A DNA stretch of 64,000 nt from MWBF01 sp040772005 (GTDB taxonomy: Bacteria; Chloroflexota; Anaerolineae; CG2-30-64-16). Under the pieces are notes generated by a model that was not told the DNA's origin, did no database searches, and was given only the letters and a program-made list of their open reading frames with translations. Of the stretch, positions 34,683 through 44,000 are shown piece by piece; the first letter of the stretch is position 1, and each line of letters starts with the position of its first letter. The stretch spans positions 352,929 to 416,928 of the forward strand of contig JAXGYZ010000005.1 in assembly GCA_040772005.1 (NCBI GenBank). The letters run 5' to 3'. The translations under genes and the position numbers were made by a program.

Positions 34683-36692
34683 ATGCGTCACAACCAAGCC
34701 ACGTCCATCGTGCGGACCCTCGGGCTGCTCGTGCTGATCGGGGTCCTGCTGCTGCCTCTTGCGGCGCAGGCACAAAGCCCATCCTGGCAGTTCGAGGCGG
34801 GAGGCTATGTGCATTCTGCGGCTGTGTCTGCCGACGGCCAGGCCATCGTCATCGGTTCGCGCGACGGCAAGGTGCATCGCCTGGACCACGAAGGCAACGA
34901 GGTCTGGCAGTTCGATACGGGCGGCACGGTGCTCGGCTTGGACATGAGCCAGGACGGTAGCCGCATCATTGCCGCATCGGAGAACCGCAAGGCCACTCTG
35001 CTGGACGGCGACGGCAGCGTTCTCTGGCAGCAGGACTTCGACTACGTGCTGAACGGCGCGGCGATCGCCGGGGACGGCTCATGGTTCGGCATTATCCCGG
35101 ATCGCGCCAGGCAGGCCTGGTTCTTCGACGGTGACGGCAATCCTCTATGGGAGGCCACTTACACCGTCATCCCCACCGCGATTGCGATCGCCGCGGACGG
35201 CGAGCATGCGGCCGTCGGCCTGCGCGACGCGCGCGTCCATTACTATGACCGCCAGGGAACCGAGCTCTGGAAGCAACAGATGAAGGGCGTCATCCGCGGC
35301 CTCGATATCTCGAACGACGGCTCATTCCTCGTCACGGGCGATGAGCAGCAGCAGGCTTACGGGCTGGCTGCGGAGATTCCCGCGGGCGCCAGAAACAGCA
35401 TCAAGTGGACGATCAAAGCGGATGGCAAGCTGCTCTCCGCTGCAACGACCGGCGATGGCACGCTCTCTGCCTTCGGTGCGCGCGACAAGAATGTTTACCT
35501 CGTCGATGAGACGGGCGCCGTCACGAGCAAATTCGCGACCGGCGGCCAGGTCTTTGCGGTCGCGCTCTCGGCCGATGGCGCCACGCTTGTTGCAGGCTCC
35601 GAAGACGGCAAGGCGTACGGCTTCAGCACCGGCCAGTCGGCCGCGGGTTACGCGGCCGGCCAGGCGCAGGCGCGGCTGCGCATGATCCTGATTCCGCTGG
35701 CCGTGGTTGTCTTGATTGGGGCCGCCGCCCTGTGGCTGGGCAAGACCACGACGGGCCAGCAGGTCTGGGAGAAGCAGGGCGCCGGCCCGCGCCGCCTGCT
35801 GCGCGAGATCTGGCGCGCGCGGCTGTCCTACATGCTCTTGATTCCGACTGTCGGGCTGCTGCTCGTGTTCAACTATTACCCGGCCTTCTCCGGCCTCTTC
35901 CACTCATTTACCAAGTGGAATCCCGGCCTGCCGACTAAGTGGGTGGGACTGGCAAACTTCGAGGCGGTCCTCCACAACCAGTTCCTGCGCCAGGGCGTCA
36001 TCAATGCCGTCATCCTTATTGTGACGGGCTACATCAAGACCTTGACCATGCCGCTGCTGGTAGCGGAGCTGCTCTTCCACCTGCGCTCGTCGCGCATTCA
36101 GTACTGGCTGCGCTCGCTCTTTATCTTCCCCATCATCGTGCCGGGCGTCGCCATCATCCTGATCTGGCGCAATATCTTCGACCCCAACATCGGCCTGCTC
36201 AACAACGTGCTCGCGAGCTTCGGGCTGATGAACATGCGGACCCCGCAGGCCTGGCTGGGCGACCCGCAGACCGCGATCTGGTCGATCGTGTTCATCGGTT
36301 TCCCTTGGGTCGGCGCGTTTGCGCTGCTGCTCTATTACGGTGGCCTGATCTCGATTCCCACGGAGCTGTTCGACGCCGCGAAAGTCGACGGCGCAAGCGG
36401 CTGGCGGCGCTTCTGGATGATTGACCTCCCGCTGCTGATGGGCCAGATCAAGCTGCTGCTGGTGCTCGGCTTCATCGGCGGTATGCAGGAGTTCAGTATC
36501 GTGTTCCTGACCACCGAGGGCGGGCCCTATAATGCAACCTACACGCCCGCGCTGGAGCTATACTACCAGGCGATGCGTTTCAATAACTTCGGCCTGGCTT
36601 CGGCCATCGGCACGGTGCTGTTCCTGGTTATTATGGTCGGCACCATCATCAACCTGAAATTTGTCCGCTCGGCCACCGAGTTTCAGGCGTAG
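34683..36692 (+). CDS. propeller-fused ABC sugar permease (MalF type)
   Basis: A 669-aa fusion. Residues 1-31 form a signal-peptide-like segment (ending AAQAQ). Residues 33-315 contain seven repeats of about 40 residues, each with a pattern like GGYVHSAAVSADGQAIVIGS, DGKVHRLDHEGNEVWQF, that is, a PQQ/WD-type seven-bladed propeller. A membrane segment at about 334-353 leads through a basic cytoplasmic link (354-378) to a complete MalF-type permease (about 380-669, six membrane segments) with the EAA loop LFDAAKVDGASGWRRF, which contacts the ATPase. The propeller should face outward, beside the binding protein. Normal MalF-type permeases are about 290-310 aa with no such domain. ATG at 34683 follows AGGTGA. 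Confidence 0.88.
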   Translation: MRHNQATSIVRTLGLLVLIGVLLLPLAAQAQSPSWQFEAGGYVHSAAVSADGQAIVIGSRDGKVHRLDHEGNEVWQFDTGGTVLGLDMSQDGSRIIAASENRKATLLDGDGSVLWQQDFDYVLNGAAIAGDGSWFGIIPDRARQAWFFDGDGNPLWEATYTVIPTAIAIAADGEHAAVGLRDARVHYYDRQGTELWKQQMKGVIRGLDISNDGSFLVTGDEQQQAYGLAAEIPAGARNSIKWTIKADGKLLSAATTGDGTLSAFGARDKNVYLVDETGAVTSKFATGGQVFAVALSADGATLVAGSEDGKAYGFSTGQSAAGYAAGQAQARLRMILIPLAVVVLIGAAALWLGKTTTGQQVWEKQGAGPRRLLREIWRARLSYMLLIPTVGLLLVFNYYPAFSGLFHSFTKWNPGLPTKWVGLANFEAVLHNQFLRQGVINAVILIVTGYIKTLTMPLLVAELLFHLRSSRIQYWLRSLFIFPIIVPGVAIILIWRNIFDPNIGLLNNVLASFGLMNMRTPQAWLGDPQTAIWSIVFIGFPWVGAFALLLYYGGLISIPTELFDAAKVDGASGWRRFWMIDLPLLMGQIKLLLVLGFIGGMQEFSIVFLTTEGGPYNATYTPALELYYQAMRFNNFGLASAIGTVLFLVIMVGTIINLKFVRSATEFQA

Positions 36693-36724
36693 GGTCGTTG
36701 TGACCTATTGGCGTGAGGCGAATT

Positions 36725-37663
36725 ATGACGAACACAGTCCATTCCACTACCACACAGGCTGCGGAGGCGGGGTCGAACGTGCGAGGTATCCTGGGGCGGC
36801 TGCGCGCACGGCGGCCCGCGGCGGTCAGCAGCGGCAGCGCAGGATCAAGCGCGTGGAGCCAGGCGGGCATCATCCTGGCCCTGCTGTTCCTGCTCTTCCT
36901 GACCCTGGTGCCGGTGCTGTTCATGCTGGTCACCTCGCTCAAGAACCGCGGCCAGATCTTCACGCAGTTCTGGGCGCTGCCCAACCCGCCGCTGTGGGAG
37001 AACTACCGGCTGGGCTGGCAGGGCATGCGCACCTACATCATCAACTCGCTGCTCTTCGGCACCGTGTCCGTGGCCGCAGTGGTGCTGCTCGCATCTCTGA
37101 CGGGTTACGTCTTTGCGCGGCACCGCTTCCCCGGCAAGGAGATCATCTACATGGCGATCCTCGCCCTGATGATGATCCCCGGCGTGTTGACGCTGATCCC
37201 GTCGTTCGTCCTGGTGCGCCAGTTGGGGCTCATTGACACGCCGTGGGCGTTGATTCTGCCGTGGACCGCGGGCGGGCAGGTATTCGGCATCCTGCTGTGT
37301 CGCAGTTACCTCGCGTCCCTGCCGCAGGAGCTCTTCGAGGCGGGCCGCATCGACGGTGCGAGCGAGCTCGCGCTGTACTGGCGCGTCGCGCTCCCGCTCA
37401 GCTTCCCGATCCTCATCACGCTCGCGATCATGCACTTCGTCGGCGTCTACAACGACTTCATCTGGCCGCTGGTCACGATCACCAACCCTGACTACCAGGT
37501 GGTGGGCGTGGGCCTGCGCCAGTTCGTGAACCAGTGGGGCGTTGTCGATATCGGCGGGCAGATGGCGGGCTATGCGGTCTCCGTCGTCCCGCTGCTGATC
37601 CTGTTTACGTTCGGCATGAAGTATTACATCCAGGGCGTGACCGCAGGTGCGCTGAAGGCATAG
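36725..37663 (+). CDS. ABC sugar permease (MalG type)
   Basis: A 312-aa inner-membrane permease with six membrane segments and the EAA loop LFEAGRIDGASELALYWRVA. LVPVLFMLVTSLKNRGQIFT near the N-terminus and VGVYNDFIWPLVTI, GMKYYIQGVTAGALKA at the C-terminus are typical of MalG-type subunits. It pairs with the propeller-fused permease. No MalK-type ATPase gene is present in the window, so a shared ATPase encoded elsewhere is needed. The final codons GALKA and the TAG lie in a 17-bp tandem repeat. Confidence 0.93.
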   Translation: MTNTVHSTTTQAAEAGSNVRGILGRLRARRPAAVSSGSAGSSAWSQAGIILALLFLLFLTLVPVLFMLVTSLKNRGQIFTQFWALPNPPLWENYRLGWQGMRTYIINSLLFGTVSVAAVVLLASLTGYVFARHRFPGKEIIYMAILALMMIPGVLTLIPSFVLVRQLGLIDTPWALILPWTAGGQVFGILLCRSYLASLPQELFEAGRIDGASELALYWRVALPLSFPILITLAIMHFVGVYNDFIWPLVTITNPDYQVVGVGLRQFVNQWGVVDIGGQMAGYAVSVVPLLILFTFGMKYYIQGVTAGALKA

Positions 37664-37716
37664 CGGCGCTGAAGGCATAGCGGCGCTGAAGGCGTAGCGG
37701 CGCTGAAGGCGTAGCG
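37649..37716. repeat. 17-bp tandem repeat, four units, at the end of the MalG-type gene
   Basis: GCGCTGAAGGCATAGCG is repeated four times (37649, 37666, 37683, 37700); units 3 and 4 have GTAG instead of ATAG. The first unit holds the last codons and stop of the permease. Looks like replication slippage. Confidence 0.9.
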
Positions 37717-37785
37717 CGGCGACGAAGAACGCTGGGCGAGGGATGTGAGGGCTGTTTGCGATTGCCCTGCGGAACGCTATTGTGA

Positions 37786-37858
37786 AGTCGAGGCTTCAGC
37801 CGGTTTGAGAAACCCGTTTTCTCAGGCGCAGCGCCGCTGTGCCCGAAAACGGGTTTCT
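37786..37858. repeat. nested repeats: GTCGAGGCTTCAGCCGGT half-element and AGAAACCCG palindrome, copy 3
   Basis: GTCGAGGCTTCAGCCGGT (37786-37803) equals the left arm of the element at 3600. It is followed directly by AGAAACCCGTTTTC (37808-37821) and its complement (37845-37858), around GGCGCAGCGCCGC. One element seems to have inserted beside or into the other. Confidence 0.7.
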
Positions 37859-37891
37859 GGTATCTTTCATTGTGTGTCCATTGGAGGCCCC

Positions 37892-40114
37892 ATGTTCCGG
37901 TTGCGTGAACGGGCGACGCGTCCGTTCCTGATAGTGTGTCTGCTCCTGGCGTCCTGTAGTACTCCCCCTTCCCCGGTCACCCCCGTGCCCGACTCGCCGC
38001 CTCCCGGCATTGCCAGCCCTGCGACCCCTGCGGCTCCCGTCATCTTCACCTATGATTTCGCAGACCAGGGCGCCGCGCTGGGCTGGAACGCGACCAACGA
38101 CCTGGCGCCGTTCACGACCGGCGCCGACGGCCTGGCGACCGCCTCGACCGGCGGCGACCCGTACATGGTCGGGCCCGCGCTGCGGCTGGACGCGGCGGAC
38201 GCGCTCCACATCGAGATTCGGATGCGGCATGACCGGGGCAGCGATGCGCAGCTCTTCTGGGAGCGCGCCGGCCAGAACTTCAACGAGGCCGACAGCCAGC
38301 ACTTCACGACCGTGCCCGACGGCGAGTGGCACGATTACCGCATCACGCTCAAGGATCATCCAGGCTGGCAGGGCCGCATCGTCCGGCTGCGGCTCGACTC
38401 GACGACGCAGCAGGGGGCCAACGTCACTATCGCGTACATTCGCGGCCTCGGCCCGCTCCCCGCCGCGCTGGAGGTTGCCAGCTTCGGCGCAGCGGTGGCG
38501 CTCCCGCGTGCGGGCGAGCCGTTCACGGTGCAGGCCGTCGCGGTCAACCGGGGCGACCAGCCCGCGGACTCCGCCGGCCTGCGGCTGGATGCGCCGGCTG
38601 ATGTGACCGTCACCGGCGATGCGACAACGACGTTCGCCGCGGTGCAGCCCGGCGCGACCATCACGGGCACGTGGAGCGTCCGCGCAGGGCCCGGCGCGCA
38701 CACGCTCGGCCTGAGCGTGGATGGGCAGCGGCTGGCGCAGGCGCTCGTCATCGCGGAGGACCCGACCGGCGCCGAACTCGCGCTGTCCGGCGACGACGTC
38801 CGCCTCCGTTTCACAGACCACTCGTTCGGCTACGGCCCCGCGACCCTGGAATGGCGCAGCGGCGACGACTGGCTCGTCGCGGGCCGGCTGCGCAGCCTGG
38901 GCACGCTCATCTATCTGGCGGAGGACGGCACGGAGCGGCAGGCTGCATTCTTCGCGCCGGAGATGGCCGCCGACCCCGCGGGCCGCTGGCTGGAAGCGGA
39001 CGCACGGCACACGGACGGCGACCTGACCTGGCGGCTGACCGCGCGCTTCGAGCGGAGCGATGCGGGGCCGTGGCTGACCGCGGCGTACACGCTGACCGCC
39101 AACCAGCCTGCGCAGCTCCTCGCGTGGACCGGCCCGGAGCTGTACGTGGGCGAGGGGCAGGCGGGCTACCGCCGTGACAGCGCACTCTTCCCCGGCCTGG
39201 AGTTTCTGACCGGCGACGAGTTGAGCTCCGGCACGGACTACGTGGACGCGTCCGCCGCAGCGCGCTACGTCCCGCACCCGAACAAGATCACCATCCCGCT
39301 GATGGCCGTTACGGGCAACGGCGGCACTGCGGGCCTGATGTGGGACCCGCTGCAGGCGTGGGACGCTGCGGGCCACGACCGGCCGGCCGCGCTCTTCGCC
39401 TCCCCGAACCGCTGGGAGGGGCAGGCCAACCACCTCATGCGGTTGTTCGTGCCCGGCCTGACCGCCGGCCTGCAGGAGAATCACGCCAAACTCGACCGGC
39501 CCTATGCGTTGCCCGCCGGGCAGGCGCTGCACCTGAGTGCGCGGCTGTTTGCCGCCGCCGCGGAGCCCGCAGGCTCCGCCGATACACTCGCGCCGCTGGA
39601 CGTCTGGACCGCGGCGAATCCGCTGCCCGCAGTGCAAGGGCGGCCACGTCAACGAGCAGATGCCGACCTGCTGGGGCTCGCGCTGGAGAACTACACGGCC
39701 GTGACCTGGGTGCCGGAGCGCGGCTGGCGCTATGCCATCCATGACCCGTGGGGGCCGGGCAGCAATCCGGCCATCGCGCTGCACCTGTGGCTGAGCACGC
39801 TGGCTGAGCCGCAGGCTGAGGCAATGCGGCAAGCTGCGACATGGCCCTGTCCAGCGCGGGCAGCCCGCCCGTCGGCGGCCAGCCGAACCCCTGGTTCTAC
39901 CGCCCCCTGTGGCTGCTCCACACGGGCGGCCACGCGGCGGAGATGCAGCAGGCGCTCCAGGCTGCGCTCGATATCGCCGCGCGGCAGCAGCCCGATGGCT
40001 CCTGGCCCTACACGCCCAACCCCGCGGCCCAGCGCACGTTCGGCAAGCCGGGCGACTCCTCGAACGGCTGGGTCGCGACTTCTGCACTGCCCGTGCTCTA
40101 CATGGCCCGGCTGA
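37892..40114 (+). CDS. large secreted lipoprotein, N-terminal part (frameshifted gene)
   Basis: Lipoprotein signal with lipobox LLASC (Cys22) and a Pro-rich tether. The next part is beta-rich: an N-terminal jelly-roll-like region (FTYDFADQGAALGWNATNDL, GEWHDYRITLKDHPGWQGRI) and a CARDB-like beta region (FTVQAVAVNRGDQPADSAGL), followed by a region resembling the beta-sandwich of glycan-active proteins. The natural reading switches frame around 39820-39850; after that this frame runs on as a Pro/Arg/Ala-rich, non-native tail to 40114, and the true continuation is in the overlapping next entry. ATG at 37892 has GGAGG four bases upstream. Probably a surface carbohydrate-active protein; the family is not recognised. 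Confidence 0.65.
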   Translation: MFRLRERATRPFLIVCLLLASCSTPPSPVTPVPDSPPPGIASPATPAAPVIFTYDFADQGAALGWNATNDLAPFTTGADGLATASTGGDPYMVGPALRLDAADALHIEIRMRHDRGSDAQLFWERAGQNFNEADSQHFTTVPDGEWHDYRITLKDHPGWQGRIVRLRLDSTTQQGANVTIAYIRGLGPLPAALEVASFGAAVALPRAGEPFTVQAVAVNRGDQPADSAGLRLDAPADVTVTGDATTTFAAVQPGATITGTWSVRAGPGAHTLGLSVDGQRLAQALVIAEDPTGAELALSGDDVRLRFTDHSFGYGPATLEWRSGDDWLVAGRLRSLGTLIYLAEDGTERQAAFFAPEMAADPAGRWLEADARHTDGDLTWRLTARFERSDAGPWLTAAYTLTANQPAQLLAWTGPELYVGEGQAGYRRDSALFPGLEFLTGDELSSGTDYVDASAAARYVPHPNKITIPLMAVTGNGGTAGLMWDPLQAWDAAGHDRPAALFASPNRWEGQANHLMRLFVPGLTAGLQENHAKLDRPYALPAGQALHLSARLFAAAAEPAGSADTLAPLDVWTAANPLPAVQGRPRQRADADLLGLALENYTAVTWVPERGWRYAIHDPWGPGSNPAIALHLWLSTLAEPQAEAMRQAATWPCPARAARPSAASRTPGSTAPCGCSTRAATRRRCSRRSRLRSISPRGSSPMAPGPTRPTPRPSARSASRATPRTAGSRLLHCPCSTWPG

Positions 40115-41058
40115 CCGGCCATCCCGCGCTCGTCGCGGCGGGCCAGCGGGCGCTCGCCTACCTGGAGACGTCACCCCTGCGGCCCGAGGGCGCGCAGACC
40201 TGGGAGCTGTCGCTGCACGTACCCGACCTGCTGGCATCCGCGTGGACCGTGCAGTCGTTCGTGGAGGGCTACCGGCTGACCGGCGAGCCGCGCTACCTGG
40301 ACCTGGCCGAGCGGTGGGCGCTGGCGGGCCTGCCGTTCGTCTACCTGTGGAACGCGGCCGACCGGCCCATCATGCGCTACACGACCATACCCGTATATGG
40401 CGCATCGAACTACATCTATCCCTGGTTTGGCCGCCCGGTGCAGTGGAATGGGCTGGACTACGCCTACGGACTGCACGCGCTCGCCGCGGAGCTCCAGGCC
40501 GCGGGCCGGCCCGCGCAGCTCGACTGGCGGCAGGTTGCCGAGGGCATCACGATCGCAACCGCGCAGATGCAGCCGGAGTCCGGACCTTATCTCGGCATGT
40601 ACCCCGATGCATGGGACGTCGTTGCGGGCACGGAGGCCTATACCTGGTGGCTGGCGCCGACGTATCTCGCGCATAACCTGCTGCTGCTCGGCGGCGAGCC
40701 GGGCGCACAGGTGCACACGGCGCTGGTGGACCTGGCCGGCGCGCGCATCCACGTCAACGCGCCGGGCGAGATCGTGAGTGTGACCGGCGACGCGGGCAGC
40801 GTGACCGTGCGCGTGCGCTATCCCGCAGGCGAGCTGGCCGCGCTGCTGTTTTCGCCGCTGGACGCTGCGCCTGCCCGTGTTGTGGTGGACGGCCGCGAGG
40901 CTGCCCCGGCGAGTGCGGAGGACTCGACCGATACAGCCGCCATCGCCGCCGAAGTCACTGGCCCGTCCTGGACATACGCAGGCGGCCTGCTGATGGTGCG
41001 CGTGCCGTTCGGGCCGTCCGGCGAGGCAGAAGTGCAGGTCGAACCCGCACAACCATAG
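39841..41058 (+). CDS. large secreted lipoprotein, C-terminal part (frameshifted gene)
   Basis: Continuation of the preceding gene in another frame, open from 39820. It reads as an alpha/alpha-barrel-like region: NPWFYRPLWLLHTGGHAAEM, ALDIAARQQPDGSWPYTPNP, AWTVQSFVEGYRLTGEPRYL, followed by a C-terminal beta domain (VSVTGDAGSVTVRVRYPAGE). Such helical toroids occur in polysaccharide lyases and GH families acting on uronic acid or other sugars. ATG at 39841 is only the first Met in this frame; there is no ribosome site, which supports one original gene. The next gene starts 20 bases after the stop. Confidence 0.6.
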   Translation: MALSSAGSPPVGGQPNPWFYRPLWLLHTGGHAAEMQQALQAALDIAARQQPDGSWPYTPNPAAQRTFGKPGDSSNGWVATSALPVLYMARLTGHPALVAAGQRALAYLETSPLRPEGAQTWELSLHVPDLLASAWTVQSFVEGYRLTGEPRYLDLAERWALAGLPFVYLWNAADRPIMRYTTIPVYGASNYIYPWFGRPVQWNGLDYAYGLHALAAELQAAGRPAQLDWRQVAEGITIATAQMQPESGPYLGMYPDAWDVVAGTEAYTWWLAPTYLAHNLLLLGGEPGAQVHTALVDLAGARIHVNAPGEIVSVTGDAGSVTVRVRYPAGELAALLFSPLDAAPARVVVDGREAAPASAEDSTDTAAIAAEVTGPSWTYAGGLLMVRVPFGPSGEAEVQVEPAQP

Positions 41059-41078
41059 CGGAATTCAGGAGGTCTCCG

Positions 41079-44000
41079 TTGATCACCACATCCCTCAACG
41101 ACATCCTGTTCGCCAGCGCGCGCGCCTCGGTCGCGTTCGCGCGGCGCTGCCTCGAACCCGCGGCCACCGGCCTGCGCGCGCAGTCGAGCTTCGTGACGCC
41201 GGACGGCGAGGTCATGCACTGGCACGACTTCGGTGACCTGGAAGGCCCCGGCTGGGCGGCCAACGCGGTCGGCGGCGCGACGCTGCTCTACCGCTGGGCA
41301 CGCTACCTGGGCGACGAGCAGCTCGCGGCCGAGGCGGCCGGCCTGCTGGCGCACGTCCTGCACGATGGCTTCGTGGATGAGGCGACCGGCTTCATCCGCC
41401 CCTACTACGACCTGGCCGCGGGCCGCTTCTGCCTCAACTACGACCACGGCGACGCGTGGCTTTGCCCCGGCTCGCTGGCGAAGATCGGCGTGCAGTTGTT
41501 GGAGCTGGCCGACCTGCTGCCCGCCGGGCAGCCCGACAAATCCGTTGCGGTTGCGGCCGCGGTGCGGCTGGCAGGCTGGCTCAAGGCGCATGTCCCGCCC
41601 TTGGCGAACGGGTGGGTCCCCCGGCGCATCGCGCCCGGGGGCGAGCCGTACCCGCTCAACCCTCACGGCGCGCCAGACCCCATCTACGACCACAGCGCAG
41701 ACGGCCTCTACTTGCTCCAGTTGTACGCCGAGCTGACCGACCGCGGGCTGGCCGATTACCGGGCCGAGGCGACCGGCCTGGGCGACGCGTTCGTGGCCGT
41801 GGGCGGCTTCTGGGGCAGCATCAACCACGACACCTACGATGACCACGAGGACGTCGCCTACGCGTCGGCCTTTCGCATCCTCCGTCGCGCAGCGGAGGTC
41901 TGCGCGCGGCCTGCGTGGCGCGACTTCGCGTACAACGTCGCGCTGCCGGGCCTCGACCGGTTCGTCATGCACGAGGACCGCAACGGCGTGCCAACCAAGG
42001 GCTTGCTGTGGATGGAGGCAAGCTGGGACACCTCGTACCTGTGGGAGAACGCGGAGGCCGCGCACGCCTGGCTGGAGGCGGGCCGCGAGACCGGTGATGC
42101 CGCGCTGACCGGCCGCGGGCTGACCGTGCTCGAAGCGATCGCGCGGCACCACCACGGCCCGCACGGCTTCCTGACGGAAGGCGTGGATTGGAACAACCAC
42201 GTCACCCGCCGGCATCACGTGGACGGCGTCCTCTACGGCGACATCAACTACACCGAGCCGCTGCTCAACCACCTGCACTTCATCGGGCCGACGCTCTACC
42301 ACTTCGAGCAGGCCGGCTACCGCCCGCCCGCGGGCCTCGATGACGCCGCGGCCATTGCGCTGGCGCTCGACTTCGGGCAGGCGGCGCGGTCGCGGCCCGG
42401 TGTGGAGGGCGCGCGCTACTACGTCCGCCTCTACCATCCCGCGGTCGCGACCGACGCCCGCGTCGACGAGGCGCTGCGCTTCCTGCAGGCGGTCCAGGCC
42501 GACGGCGTGCTGCTGTTCGAGGCCTCCTACGACATGGACCCCGCGCTGCTGACGCCCGACCAGTTGCGGGCGCGCTTCGCGCGGCTCCGCGAGATTGTGC
42601 CGCGGTTCCGTGCGGTCGTCCCGGAGGTCCACATCAACGTGATGATTACTGTCGGCCACGTGGACGCCGGTTCGGCGCGGCCTGAGCGGTTCGCGTTCCA
42701 GTTCCAGGTCAACGAGCACGGCGACACCTCCCGGTCGACCGCCTGTCCGCTGGACCCCGCCTTCCTGGACTATGTGAGCGAGATGTACCGACTGGCCGCG
42801 GAGTGCGGCGCGGATGCCGTGTGGGTTGACGACGACGTGCGCTTCGTGCTGCACGACATTCCGGGGATGACGTGCTTCTGCCCGCACCACCTGGCCGCGC
42901 TGGAGCGGGCCACCGGGCGGGCCTGGACGCGCGAGGAAGTCGTCGCCGCGCTGCGCGACGAGGCCGCGCCCGCGGCGGCCCGGCCCGTGCCATCCGGTGC
43001 GGCCGTCGCAGACCTGACCGTCGTCGGCGCGACGGACGCCGGTCCCGCGGTGCGCCGCGCCTGGTTCGACGTGCAGGAGGAGGCGATGCTCGGCCTCGCG
43101 CGGACGGTCGAGGCCGCGGTCCACGCGGTTGACCCGGCCATCCGCATCGGCCTGATGACCATCGGCACATCGTACCACACTGCCGAGGGCCGCCGGACGG
43201 ACCGGCTGCTGCGCACGCTCGCCGGCGGCGCCCGGCCCATGATTCGCCCCGGCTCCGGCTATTACAGCGACTGGATGCCCGCGGGCGTGCTGGACAAGAG
43301 CGAGGACGGTGCGCGGCAGGCCGCGTACCTGGGCGCGGACGTGCAGGTCGTCGCAGAGGTCGAGAACCACCCGTACACGCCTTACGGCAAGTCCGAGCGC
43401 ATCCTCGCGCTGGAGCTGGCGCTGGACGTGCTGGCCGGGATGCCCGACCTCAGCCTGAACGTGCTGACGAGCATGGGCGGGGCTGACCCGCTGGAGCCGG
43501 AGGGCAGCCGGCTGGCCGCATGCCTGGCGGAGCAGCGCCCGTTCCTCGATGCGCTCGCGCGCGAACGGGCGGGCCGCCGACGCAGCGGGGTCGGCATCCT
43601 CGACAGCGAGGACTATGCGCGGCACGTCCCGCTGGCCGGCCGGCCGCTGATGGCCTGGCTGGAGCCGCGGCCGTGGGAGCAGATGCTCGCGCGCAGCGGG
43701 TTCCCCATCGGCCGGCCCGACCAGGGCCCGCACTGGCTGGCCGGTGAGGCGGTGCGCGCATGGTCGGGCTATGACATCGGAATGGCGCTGCCCGAGGGGC
43801 TGATCCTGGACCCCCTGGCCGCCCGCGCGCTGGTCGAGATGGGCTGGGGCGAGCGGCTCGGCATCCGCGACGTGCGTCCCGTCGGTGATGGCGTCAACGA
43901 ACTCATCGTCGCCGGTCTGCCGGGTCCATCCGAGCGTCACGTCGGCCACATCCTACCCAGCTATAACCACGTGCGCCCCGAGCAGCTCTACACCTTCGAG

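Noticed and set aside
37649..37716. CRISPR-like array
   Set aside because: Direct repeats with no spacers; a simple tandem duplication. No CRISPR array or cas gene was seen anywhere in the window.
39820..39860. Programmed ribosomal frameshift in the lipoprotein gene
   Set aside because: No slippery heptamer, stimulatory hairpin or internal Shine-Dalgarno signal was recognised; a simple indel is more likely.
40818..43949. Minus-strand open frame of 1043 codons
   Set aside because: Antisense shadow of the large glycosidase-like gene; composition is typical of a reversed GC-rich gene and has no ribosome site.
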